Source: Acanthochromis polyacanthus (taxonomy: Eukaryota; Chordata; Actinopteri; Pomacentridae). From it: a stretch of 64,000 bases of DNA. The stretch is taken from positions 16,092,984 to 16,156,983 of the forward strand of contig NC_067127.1 of the NCBI RefSeq assembly GCF_021347895.1. The letters run 5' to 3'. This document shows positions 10,248-22,070 of the stretch, in pieces (position 1 is the first letter of the stretch; every line of letters starts with the position of its first letter). Both the position numbers and the translations under genes were made by a program. The notes beneath the pieces are model-generated. The model did no database searches, had not been told where the DNA came from, and saw only the letters and a list, made by a program, of their open reading frames with translations.

Positions 10248-13200
10248 CAGTCCCTAGTATGAAATATTGATTTGTTTATAAGTTGTCCAAAAATAAATTA
10301 AACACTTGTCAGATCAATGCGTGGCTTTTTAAACGAAAAATAAATATTCAGACTTTTTCTGTGGAACAAGTTGGAAGAGAGCCGTTCGTTTTGCAACACT
10401 CCGCTATTGTGTGTGTGTTGATTAAAACATGATTCCACCGTGACACATACTGTATGTATACACAGTGTACACAACATGCTGAAGTATAAAACAATGATGA
10501 AGTATGTATAGTAGAATTCATTATGTACAGTTATTCACAGCTGTGCATGTCAGCGTGCAACTCTGCAAGATAAGTGGGACCGGTTGTGCTTGGAGCTGGT
10601 CTGCCATGCAATCAAAGTGAAAGAGAAATAAAAAGAGCAAGAGAGGCAGATAGCTGAAGGGTTTTTTTTTTTAAAGCCTGCTTAGTCGAGCACAGTTATT
10701 ATGAGAGTATCAATCCACATTACGACGCACTGCTGTTCCACTCATTTACAACACTGCCTGTCCATGAGAGTATCACAGTTACTGTATTTTAAAGTCACAT
10801 TCAGTATTTGTTATTCTTCCAGCTTCAGCTGGAGATGAATGTTAATAAGCCTTATAAGCCATGCAGAGCTTTGACTCCTTGTCACTGCACTGCAGGTTTT
10901 ATCCGGGCTTGTGTGAGGCAACCCATGGTGAGAGCTTGACACTCATGTCTCTTATTTTCCTAAAAGTGGGTGCAAATGCAATGTTTAATGCAAACTGGAT
11001 GCACAAGCTTGCAACCAAGTAATTACTGCAACCTTTGAAATGTGAAGAGGAGGCTCGAGAAGGATGATTATTAGAAGGAGTGAGACAGTATCAGCAGGTG
11101 GAATTCTGGCAGGCTTCAGTAAAGGGCAATCACATCAGCTTTTTTTTTTTGGCTTAGCATACACATGGAACCAAGCACCTCTGTGTTTTTTTGATGCACC
11201 CGATCATCTGTGAACCTTTCACTGTCTTCAGTTCTCTGTAATCCCAGGACTCTCACTTTGGAAAAGTCCCCGAGAAAAATGGGTCGATAGAGGAAACTCC
11301 CAGAGCAAAGAAAGAAGTTAATGGTTCACTTCCACTGCATGAAAAAGAGATCAATAAAACAAATGGATGCATTTAACGTAACGTTTCTCAGGTATGTAAC
11401 ATGTCCTTTAAATAAACAGTGCCATTAATGTTTTAAACTAAGTCTAGCAGTTTGAATTGTTAAAAAAGTTCTGTCATGCTTTGAATTTTAACCACATCAT
11501 GAAAAATCATAATGTTCAACTCCCCTGGACACATCACTTGACTATTTTACAGTGGTTCATGCCACAGAACAAACTCACACCATTAAGTGACACTGAGGAA
11601 AATCTTGCCTCTAAATTGCTGCTAAAAGCTGAAGTGTTAAAATTTCACAATTTTGTTCAGTAACAGTCCAATTTGTGCTAAGAGCTGAGGAATTATGTTG
11701 CTGCAGTGTCGCTGCTCATGTTGCCATCACCTTGAGTGTCCACCAGAGTGCTACACACATATTCTGTGCTTAAGGTGGCTGATGAATGCACATGATTGCA
11801 CACCAATACTTCTTGTGCTAATGTATGCTATTGTCATGCCATACTGTTAAGATTTTCAGTCTGTGAAGTTCCACAGCTCTTTGCAATATGTTTCTGCGCC
11901 CATTCACACTCACACCAGCGGTGGCAGAGCTGTCATGCAAGGTGATAACGTTTCATTGAGAGCAACTTGGGGTTTAAGGTCATGTCCAGGGACGCTGCGG
12001 CACATGAACTGATCCACCAACACTGTGATTAGTGGACAGGCTCTACTACATGAGCCATGGCCTCTCCATAGACCTTAATAATCTTATTTTATTTGAGGGA
12101 GAGCAAGAAAAATAAAAATGAGCACCTCTTTAGACTATCTCTAGGGTCTATCTCTTTCTTAATTTAGCAAAAACATTTCTTAATAATGTAATGACTAAAA
12201 AAAAAACACTTTTTTTTTAATATTGTGAAGTGCTTTTTGGATCTGGCATGTGGGTGATTTTTACACTCCACATTTTGTCTCCACTGTGTCTCAGTTTGCA
12301 GATGAAAAAGGGAAGAGACATTGAGAATGATGCTGGCTGGCTGTGACACTGGTGGCAACAGGCCTGTGAGTCTGAAGGCGAAGGGGGAGGAGAGCTGCAT
12401 GCAGGCAGAAGCAGAGAAAAAAGGAGAGGTGAGTGACTGACGGGCATGTGTCAACCCTCCTTCTATACTAAATGTTGAAGGGGGACAAGGGTGGCTCGTT
12501 AATTGGGGCGAGATGTAAAAGTCCCTGTCACTCATCATCATTCTCACTAATATGTTTGGAGGCAAAAGCCAGATGAAGCATAGAGCTGACTGATTAGTCA
12601 CTGGAGTGGCGGGCTGCTGAGTGAAGGATGCATTCCCACTCAAAACATCTTTCCTGGACATAGCTCTTGTACCAGTAAGATTGCACCACACTGTGCTGCT
12701 GAATAGAAAGCTGTCTGCTTTAATTATTGAGCATCTGTACATTTAATTTGCAAGGCAATTTCAGAGAGCAGCCCTGTGAGACCAAGCTTTGTACTGATTT
12801 TTTTTCTCTTTTCCACAAACCATGCAACAGTGAATCACTTGCGTAATTTTAGCAATGCCACGGATTGTCATGGTGATCATAATAGAGAGCAGGGTCTTGG
12901 CCTTTCAGTATCCGTAATTTTTTTTCTCCCTGACCTTCATTTGTTCCCTTCGTTCACAACCTCTCATGTGGTGTCCTGAGGGAAATAATGGCAATGAGAA
13001 GGAGAGAGGAATGCAAGTCTCTGGAATTGACTGTGAAATTAACAGGAGACACGTTATTCTAGCATGCTGCTTAACCAGTGTGAAAAACAGATTGTGACAG
13101 CGATAACAAAACTGGTCATGATACAAAAAAATTCTCTTGTTGCTGCTGCATTCACAATAATTTTTGTTTTTTATAGCTTACCTGACCATTCCAGTGAAAT

Positions 13201-16200
13201 AACAGTGCAGTTTCAGCAGTTGTAGTAGCATGAAAGGGATTAGTTTGATTACAAGATAATTTAATGTTACATAACAGGTTCTTTTTGTTTTATTTTCTCC
13301 TCACACAAATTGAACACCGCTTTCAAATAGCTGAGTTTAAACTGTTATAATTAAGCTTAATTTAGCATATAATTAGATTAATATGGCACCAAATATTCCT
13401 AATTGTTTTAAATGGCTGCTTAATACTAGTAGTTGGCAGTGTTGCTTCTCAGTAATTCCTGCTCTTGAATCTAACAGTCCAAACAAAGCTGACCAGTTAT
13501 ATAGTCTAATTAGAGTGGCTTTTAAGATCTCATTTCCATAACCCTCTAACTGGGAAAACAACAGCAATTATGGCAGTCGTATTAGCATGAAATGACACCC
13601 CTGAACTGCAGTCATGCAGCAGGTGGGTAATTGGCCCTGAGCTGTACAGTGGGCACACTGTGGGACTGTCCTTGTCTCTTGATGGGGACACCAGCCGTTC
13701 CACAGGGCGGTCTTATCAGCTCACCGCCCTCTAAACCACATGCAGCATTTTATAATTAACCAAGTGAGACGAGCAGGGTCAGAGAGAGACATGCCACTGT
13801 TCTGTACTGTAACTAGCTGTGCTGAAGGTGCCATTATACCGTACTGTAAATGTGTCGCTTCTCTTTAGCCTGTTTGCTCTTGCTCTCAATACATCAGATG
13901 TACAGTGTGTAGATTATTTGCATGCAGAGAGTGTGTTAGTGGGAGACAGAGGGTTTTATTGCTGAGAGTGAAACTGGACTCCAGAGGCCTCCATGGTGTT
14001 AATTGAGGTGTAATGTGATTTGTTTTGCTGGCCCTTCCAGCAGCCCTTCCCAGTCCATTGAATCAGATCCCCTGTGATTACTCTCTAATGGCCTCAGTTA
14101 GGTCTGTGTGCTTTAAACAACCCACTCTGCTAAAGATAAAATGATAAGGTTAATGCTGCAATGACACTATGCAAAGTTAATAACCATTTAAACAGGGTGT
14201 CTTTACAGCACCACTGCAGTGTACTTGAGAGAACACAAAAACTGTTTTCAGCCCGATGCAAAGCCAAAGGGCTGATGCTAGCGCAATAATATTTGCATCT
14301 GGTAAACATGCATATTTTATGCTCACATTATCACAGAACAAATATCCCACTCAGTATTGCAGGTGAAGCTATGTCAGCAAAGGAGCAACCAATAAAAATC
14401 TGTAGTTAGAATAAGTACAGAAAGCTTTTCTTGTACGACATGCACTATAAAAGTCCTCTCTTTCAGTTCATTAAATGCCTGAAGCCATTATTCACTATCA
14501 TTCACCGAACATAATTACACACTTCAGCAATGTGACTTCGAAGAGTCTGTTAATATCAGAAATACTTCATCCCAATATAATGTGTCTTTAGGGCACTCAA
14601 AGAATTAAACTGTCAACTTACATGTGTCCTTTTAAATGTAATAACAAGGTCACTCAAAGAAATCCTCAGACCTCATTGTAATCATTTGACTAATTTTATA
14701 TCTATTTTTGAGTAATTCACATCTACCGGCTGTTTAACTCAGCGTAGCAAGAAAAAACTACTCACAGAAATGTCTGTCACTTATTTCTTTTCATTGTGAA
14801 TACTGAATATTCTACTGAGGTGATTACTGTGTGATTTTATCTAAAAAGATATGTTAATAATGTCACGACAAATGCACATGTTTCAAACCAGCGTGTACAA
14901 CTGCCAGTATCTCCAAAGCTCTGCTTATTGTAAGATTAAAAAAAAGATCCAAAAAAGTAAAATAATAGTGTTTTGTCTGAACTTCCCCTTTAATGGTACA
15001 ATCAGTGACCTCATCATTCAAAGATGCAGGTGTTGGATTTAAGTGATACTTTGGCTGTGTCACATAATTTTCTTCAGTACCGTATTCAGCAGAGACAACA
15101 CACAACAATAGGATTTTCTTTTTCTGTTACAGAAGGTAGCAGCTGCCAGGTGCACGTCTGTTGAGAATGTATTTATTTATTGTAGGTAGGCATTTTGATG
15201 TGTGGCGCTGTAGCCGATTAAACTGATCATTCTTGAGTGACCTTTCTGCATTGGTGCCACCGCATTGCAGTTCATGAATGTTTAATGGAAGCGATGGTTG
15301 TTTGGGCCGACCAAGCTGGGTTTGCTGCTTGACAGAAACATACTAACTCAAAGGTAGAGAGGAGGTTAAAAACAGTGTGTGCTACAAACGGGATGCCAGA
15401 CACAACTTCTGCCAGGGAAAAAAACTCTTAGACTTGTGAAAATCACGTCTGTGTAGAGGCCACTTCAATATGCTATAATGGCTGGTGTTATAGTAGAGCG
15501 TTCGGTATTCTTGACTGTCGAGTGGGTTACCAGGAGCCATGATTACAGATCTGTTCTCATCTGCTTGCCATTGTGTGTGTGTTTTTACCACCCTGTACAA
15601 ACTTGGAGGATGGGTGTGGATAAAAGTCAGGCCAGGAGAAGACCAGGTGTTCCTCATTGAACGCTCACAGCTTTTAAGACCTGGCTTTTGTTGCTGCTGC
15701 CATCTGTTAGATTTTGTGTATACTAAACATATATTTAGCTTTTTTTTGGAAGCTTGGAATGTAGAAAAAAAACATTTTGAGTTCAACTTTACCTTTTGGA
15801 AAATCCTCAATTGCCTCGTTTTTCTGTTTAAATACAGTTGATATTAATCTACAGACGTGCTCCCAGCCAGTTACCACAATTAAGGACAAATGATTGCTAC
15901 AACTGTGGTTAAAAACTGCATTTTTTTTGAGTACGTGACTTCTTAGATTTAATAAAGAAAGAACCAAATGATATCAAAAGACAGCCAGGATAGCCGTATT
16001 GAACAAAGAACTCATACACATCTATGTAGGCAACTTTGCTTCCCATGTACATTTGAATAAGTGCAAACTTTGCAGATAATGCATTAATGAAATGAACACG
16101 ATATGCTTTAATGATGATGACAATGCTAATTTTATTTTATATGTTAATAAAATTAACTTGAAATACTGCAGATTTTTTGGAAATTGGCCAATGGAATGGC

Positions 16201-17449
16201 GACTAAAATGCCTACTACATGTGTCTCCATTGATTCAGAAGAGGAAATCCATGCATATCCTCAAAGGACTGAAAGACATCACTAAGTTCATAAAGTTAAC
16301 ACAAATATATAATGAAACTATGGAACAGTTCAAACATACTCACAGGTGATACTAAGGAATGTTGATTAGAGGTGCATGTTTGGAAGATATGAAATCATGA
16401 TTTCAACTTACAGAGCATGGAAAACCCCAGAGTCAGTCTCCCAGAGGCGTAGCAGTGTCCGGCAGACGAAGTCACACTCAGTTAAACTGTTGCCTTTCAG
16501 TTGTGTAGCGGTAATAGGGCTAGTAAGACTGACTTTGTTCCTGTCCAAATCACAGGCAGCAAAAAGTGACAAGATCAGATAGATCACAATTCCCAGGATG
16601 GAGCTCACAGCTGCAGTGTTGTCAGTAAGAGTGGATATCAAGTCAGAGCTACAAATGGAACTTGAAAATTTAGCCTTTTGGATGGACAGTCAAAAATATA
16701 TCTGCAGTTTAAACTCATAGTTCCATTTGTGTGTCCCCATGCACATGACTGTGATCTGGGAGAATGCTAGCATCTTGCAATGGTTCTTTGTAGACACAAT
16801 GTTAGTCCCAGATGATGATGTGTCCATATGTGCCAAGAAAGTTGTTGAGTGTAAGCAATAAATATAAGGTCCAAAGATTCTCATAAAAGATTAAGACGAA
16901 TAGCTGGCAAACCCATTGATTTCCAGTTCAATATGGTGAATAACTAAGAGTTTAAAAGAAAAATCGTCACTTAAGGAGCCAATGTCCTAGACATACAAAA
17001 CCCAACAGACCAGCTGCTGTCACACACTTCACAGACTGGCTAAGACACAAGAAGGCAGTGGCAAAAATGAAAAGAAATGACACTGAATAAATTGGTGTGA
17101 ACTCACATTCCCAGAGCAAAAAAGTTACTTTAAAAGTTAAGGTATTCAAATCCACACTGAGAGGTCAGAACATCACTGTAGATGACATGGAAATGGCAGA
17201 GAGTAGAATTAGCCAGAGTCAGAAGGTCACCACAGTATTGGATGAGAGATGAATGCAATTATACACACAGACACACACATAGTCCCACTCTCACTTTGTC
17301 ACTCTTGAAGTCACATATTTTGATCACAGGTTTTATCTCTTTGTATTGAATCTCTGGCCTTGTACAGCGTTTACATATTCTTCACCCCATATTATATTAA
17401 CTAAACTAATCAGATATCACTCAAGAGTATCAGATTGATATCAAGAATG
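10248..17449. other. Intergenic DNA with candidate exon 16412-16610
   Basis: No assignable gene or RNA. Segments around 12.7-14.7 kb are free of recognisable repeats and contain TAATTAG/TAATTAA-type sites (for example near 13370 and 13500), so they are candidate non-coding regulatory DNA by appearance only. The plus-strand frame at 15539-15841 is open for 100 codons but has no splice or family support. Confidence 0.5.
16412..16610 (-). other. Candidate coding exon, membrane segment, unknown gene
   Basis: On the minus strand the segment starts after ...GACAACACTGCAG and ends at CATGCTCT followed by a consensus GTAAGT donor. The frame is open throughout and encodes a strong membrane helix (SILGIVIYLILSLFAA), then CDLDRNKVSLTSP, then TECDFVCRTLLRLWETDSG. 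I do not recognise the family. The same frame continues open for about 25 codons upstream of the acceptor and, beyond one TGA, for another 60 or so. No joining exon was found, so this could be a decayed gene, an isolated lncRNA exon or chance. Confidence 0.25.
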
Positions 17450-17970
17450 ACAAATACAAAATGACATCAACAGTTTTAGAGACTTGGCTACCATCTCCTT
17501 TGAAGTAGTCTTCTTGTGCAGCAACACACTACTCACAGTGCTCCTGCCATGAGTGGACTGTTCTCTGAAAGTCTCGTAATGTGAGCCATTACCCCTCCAC
17601 TGCATCAGAATGACCCTCCAACTTGAGTTTCATTTTGGGGAAGAGAAAGAAGTTGCAGCGAGACAATTTGGCATGTAAGGTGGGTGGAGAGCAACGATTG
17701 TGTTAAGCATGGCCAAAAAACTTTTTTAACATGTCATGAGATGGTGCGTATTGTTACAATGACATGGACAGCAGTTCGGGTCATCGTGCCAAAAGTTTTC
17801 TGACAATGTTGCATTAAAATTTGGCGCCAACTATCTGACCCTGGGGGTCATTCATGTTGTAAATGCAGATAAATAATGAACAAATCAACCAGTATGCTCC
17901 TGTTTCTGCTGCTGAACTGATGCACTTTCTTCAATCTTGGACACTGCAAGTTGTTTGATGTCCATCTTGC
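17450..17970 (-). pseudogene. Mariner-type transposase remnant
   Basis: Reading the minus strand, broken frames near 17640-17470 give RCNFFLFPKMKLKLEGH followed by VAAQEDYFKGDG. These correspond to the C-terminal mariner blocks usually read as PCDFFLFPKLK...LRG and CVAAQGNYFEGD. Conserved ends and an uninterrupted frame are absent. The element family therefore rests on these two motifs in the right order and spacing. It is inactive: several stops and no terminal inverted repeats could be identified. The limits given are approximate. Confidence 0.6.
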
Positions 17971-18212
17971 CACCAGTGATGATTTTTTTATATTAAAGTT
18001 TGGGTCATGAATTTCATGTTTGAGCGCATGTGAGGTCTGTGGTGAGATTAAGCAGGAGCATTACTTCCAGAGAACTTACCAGGCATGTGCAGGAGCTCTG
18101 AAGTGGTGTGTCACTGAACAAGAAGCCTACTGCTAGGGGAATAGCAGCCATATTTAAATCACATATGGTTTTTGCTTTTCATAGGCACAGTCATGGAACT
18201 TTTTGATTGTAC

Positions 18213-18439
18213 CTTGTAACAAGCTCACACGGAGTGAAGAAGAGTGGATGAGGACTAGGTAGAGAATGAGCGAGAGACTTGGTAAAGCGAACAGGAACAG
18301 CAGGCTGTGGTGAGGAGTTGTCGCGAACATCTCTCCTTTACACTCAAACCCACGGCCTACACCTTTTCTGTCTCCAGCTTTTTCACATATATCACCACAT
18401 ACTCGCAAGTCACCAAGCACAGTGAAAATCAGTGCGGTG
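18213..18439 (-). other. Candidate coding exon, membrane segment, unknown gene
   Basis: The minus-strand acceptor TTGTCTTCTTTCAG precedes an open frame (starting at 18439) that reads LIFTVLGDLRVCGDICEKAG, then ECKGEMFATTPHH, then a hydrophobic run LLFLFALPSLSLILYLVLIH. Two donors are possible: GTGAGC near 18228 or AAG/GTACAA at 18213. With the second, the end phase matches the start phase of the candidate at 16610, but phase does not match the candidate at 18928-18989. No family is recognised. Confidence 0.22.
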
Positions 18440-18927
18440 CTGAAAGAAGACAATAGCAAGGAGAAGTTGGCACAGAGATAATAAAAGAAGATTGGGAAAA
18501 TAATTGGGTTTTAGAGGGAGCTGAGATTGTGTATGAAATAGCAAGAAAATGTGTGGTGGAAAGGTGCTGGTTTGGCTGTTGGATAGCAATGTCTTTTAAC
18601 AATTACTGAATTGATTAAAAAAACAAAACAGCATATCCCTAAAACAGCCCCTCCACTGGTTTGCTGATGCCATGTTTGACTATAAAGGAACAAACAACAT
18701 CAAATCAAATCAAAGTCCTGTACTCTCTGTTTGCAAGATAAACACAATCAACTTCTCATTTCTGTCTGACAGCATCCCACTCTTGGAGCTTTATGGAGGA
18801 GACAGCACAAAGAGAATACTAGTCAAGTGTGTCAGGAAGTGTGAGTGTGTGTGACAGAAAAAGACAGAAACTAAGGCTACCTTCAACCTCCCAGTGAAGG
18901 GAAACTTTTACTTTGTCGAAGTCTTAC

Positions 18928-18989
18928 CTTCTTACATTTTACTGCCAAGGTGGCATGATGAGATAAAACCTTCAGCTCTGAGCTGAAAT
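18928..18989 (-). other. Candidate 62-bp exon with strong splice borders
   Basis: The minus-strand sequence is TTGTTCTCTCCTTCAG, then 62 bases, then AAG/GTAAGA. One of three frames is open across the whole segment (FSSELKVLSHHATLAVKCKK). Both splice sites are near consensus. Without flanking exons it could be a coding exon, an untranslated exon or coincidence. Confidence 0.25.
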
Positions 18990-21249
18990 CTGAAGGAGAG
19001 AACAAGCAGATGAGTCAGCTGCACTAACAGGGTGGACGGGATATGAATATAATTTCAATAAAAACTCTCTATTTTAGGACTCCTACATATTCAGTGATTT
19101 CAACCATGGTTGTCCAGTTTGACGACTGTAGCATAATATATATCTAATTAAAGAAAGAAAAATAATAAAGAAAGGATTGGGTTTTTGAAGGTCAGATGCA
19201 ACTTCTTTGTGTTATTTCTGTTTTTGATTATATATCTTAAGCACAAAATGACGCACAGCAGCCATTGTTTAGAATTATTATTTATACTGTGGATACAAAA
19301 TGTATAAGCTCTTAAAGCACCTCAATGACACCTTGCTACTTAAAGATTCAAGCGTCACCTTCAGGTGTCTTTTTAAATTTCCATTGGTTCTAAGTTAAGA
19401 GAAGCACTGAAGAGGGAAATAGATGATAGAGCCCTTTCTGTCTGTGCTGGGGCTGTGATGCAGAGAGCAGGTCTCATTGATAATGCATCAGCAGAGGAAA
19501 TCCATCAGGACCACATCCATTTAATGCATGAAGCAGACATTTATGCATAAACGTGTGCATGGCCTCTCGCTCTGAACCTGTGGCCAGACTAAGTGGGGCT
19601 GTCCTCTGCGGTTGTCACTGAGTACAGTCAGTCTCATGGACGTAGCGGCTCCCCTAGACATCAGTCCTGCTCATTTCCAGACAATAGGATGAAACATTCA
19701 TGAGGCGTCGTTTTGACAATGGTGGATTCAACATTGTTTGGTTTATGGTGGCCTCCCCACCTCTTTTTCTTCTCCCCACTCCGCCCCGCTACACGAACAT
19801 CATATCTGTTGGCCCACTTGATGGGGCTTTCAGGTGAAAACATAAACTCGGTGTGGAGTGATTACTGAATGTGCTCCTGCAGAGGAAGGACTGGCATTTC
19901 TCTCTCTTTGTTGTGCATCTGACCTTTGAAAATATCACAGATTAAATCTTTAATTATTTATGAAGACTGGTGGTGGTGGTGAGAGAAGGGGATGTTGCCA
20001 CATGTGATGGGGCATTCTTACTTTAAGAGAAAAGAAGGACTTTCTAGCTGCTGCTGTCCTGATCCAGCTCATCCACCTAGAAACACGTGCTGAGACATTC
20101 AGACATTTTTGTTTTCTTTAATTTGCACTTTACATGTGCGGTCTTTATTTTCAGTTATTATGATGTGGGTTTTAAATTTTACTTCTAACATGGGATTCAA
20201 GTAGAGACCTCTTCCTAACGTGTTTCACACTGTTTTGGTGAACTTCAAAACAGCAGGCTTCAGATCTCTCTAACTCCTCCGTCACTTACCCTCATGCAGT
20301 AAACATTCCTGACACATTCATTTGAAAATAATCAAATAATAATAATGCAAAAAAATAATAAACAAACAACAGAGAAAACAACGATGCTATATGGAAAAAA
20401 AGTATTTCCCTGGAGAGTAGTTTAACCAGTGTTTGATATGCAAATTCTCTTTTTCATCGGAACCGCCAGTAAATGTCAGTAAGGGACACTGGGGAGGGGC
20501 TGAACATCTCAATTAAAGAGCGCTAACATGCATCATTCCAAACAACCCAAGAAATGAAAGGCATCATTTAGATTGATCTACAGCATCAGTGAGAATAAAT
20601 CAGAGCAGCAACCTAATAATGCAGCACTCTGGGGTGCGCCTGAAAATTGCAGATAGGAATTCACAACAGTATCTGCATAATGATGTTCCAGTTGATGAAG
20701 TTGGGAATCAGTATTTGGAAAATGGCCACCGTCACTGTGATGCTAAGTGCTAAGGTGTTTCTCTGAGAAAACTTCTATATAAACTTCTATAACGGCTGAA
20801 TTATGTTTGTAGTTTTTTTTTTATTTATTTTTTGGACCAAACTATGGTTGAAGGCATTAAAACAATTTGTCTGCATATCCAATTAACTTTCTCTGGTGTT
20901 CATGCCAGTTAAGCAATTTCAAGGAGTTCGTAAATGTATTCTTTGGCATACTCTTTCTGTACTATATATCGAGAAGGCACTTAAAGTTGGCTCTTGGCTT
21001 ATTTTGGTATGCAACATTTTCCAAACATTTAGAGCTGCTGGGTGTGGGTATATTGTCTGAAATACCTGAAACTAATTTCCTAATGGCCCTGATTATCTTT
21101 GGATTTCTAACAGGAGAGAACAGCTTGTTTTAGAGGTGACTTTTAACAAACTGCACCACAGATTCTGTGGGCTCGTTGAAAACTCTTTTTATAAGACACT
21201 GGAAAATTACTTTGTGAAAACAGTAAAAATGTCGTATAACTATATAACC
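18990..21249. other. Intergenic DNA, no gene seen
   Basis: No assignable feature. A plus-strand frame at 20867-21133 has hydrophobic residues but no recognised domain or splice support. The minus-strand frame at 19661-19843 is GC-richer than its surroundings but is likewise unassigned. Confidence 0.5.
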
Positions 21250-22070
21250 TGACAGACCACAACGTTAAAACCACCTGCCTCATATTGTGTAGGTTCCCCA
21301 TGTGCTTTCAGAACAGCTCTGAATCATTGGGCCGTGGACATGGGACCTCTGGGGGGTCCTGTGTTATCCGGCCCAGAATGTTGACAGCGAATCCTTTGGG
21401 ATCTCTGGTTGTGTGGTGGAGACTCTGTGGACTAGGTATGTTCCAATGCATACCATGAAGCCTCGATTGAATTAGGATCTGAGGAGTTTGAAGGCCAAAT
21501 CAGTGCCTCTTTGTCATGTTCCTCGAGGTGTCCCTGAGCAGTTTTTGCTGTGTGGCAAAGTGCTTTGTACTTCTGGGGGATGCTGCTGCTGCTTGCATAC
21601 AGTGCTGTTGCCGTGGGGGATGGGATGTACTTGGTCTGGAATAGTCAGATCTACCACATGTAGACTTGTGGTAAAATCATCCCCTTATCCATTGCACATT
21701 TTATGTGGCAAATTTTGATGAAGACTCATGCAATAGAGCAGGTCTGCTTGGTTCTTTGGGTAAGTTAGACATTTTAATGGCAGCGCTGGCCTCCCTGCAT
21801 CAAAATCTTCCACTTAAACAATTCCCTCCGTTACTATTTTGCAGGGGCACTGTCGCTACATCCTGGGCTTAGCACCGCACAAGAGGATTGTGAATGTTTT
21901 GACCCAAGCTGAATCATGCGGTCAGACCATTCTACAGCTTTGAAAAAATGCTGTTAGATAGGTCTGGCTACTAGGACTGGAACAGTGTTTATAAGTGATT
22001 GTTACATGTCAAAGCAGCATCTACAAGAATGCCAGAATCCAAGCCTTTCCAGCAAAATATTACATCATAA
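21250..22070 (-). pseudogene. Degraded Tc1-like transposon (3' two-thirds)
   Basis: The plus strand is the antisense of a common fish Tc1-like element. It starts with TTAAAACCACCTGCCT...ATTGTGTAGGT and continues through the antisense of the transposase C-terminus. On the minus strand the catalytic-region block reads WPSNSSDPNSIE, corresponding to the family's WPPNSPDLNPIE with the last acid of the DDE triad. Similarity runs to about 22070 (antisense CCAGAATCCAAGCCTTTCCAGCA), after which the 5' part is missing. Frames are interrupted repeatedly, so the copy is dead. Confidence 0.8.
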
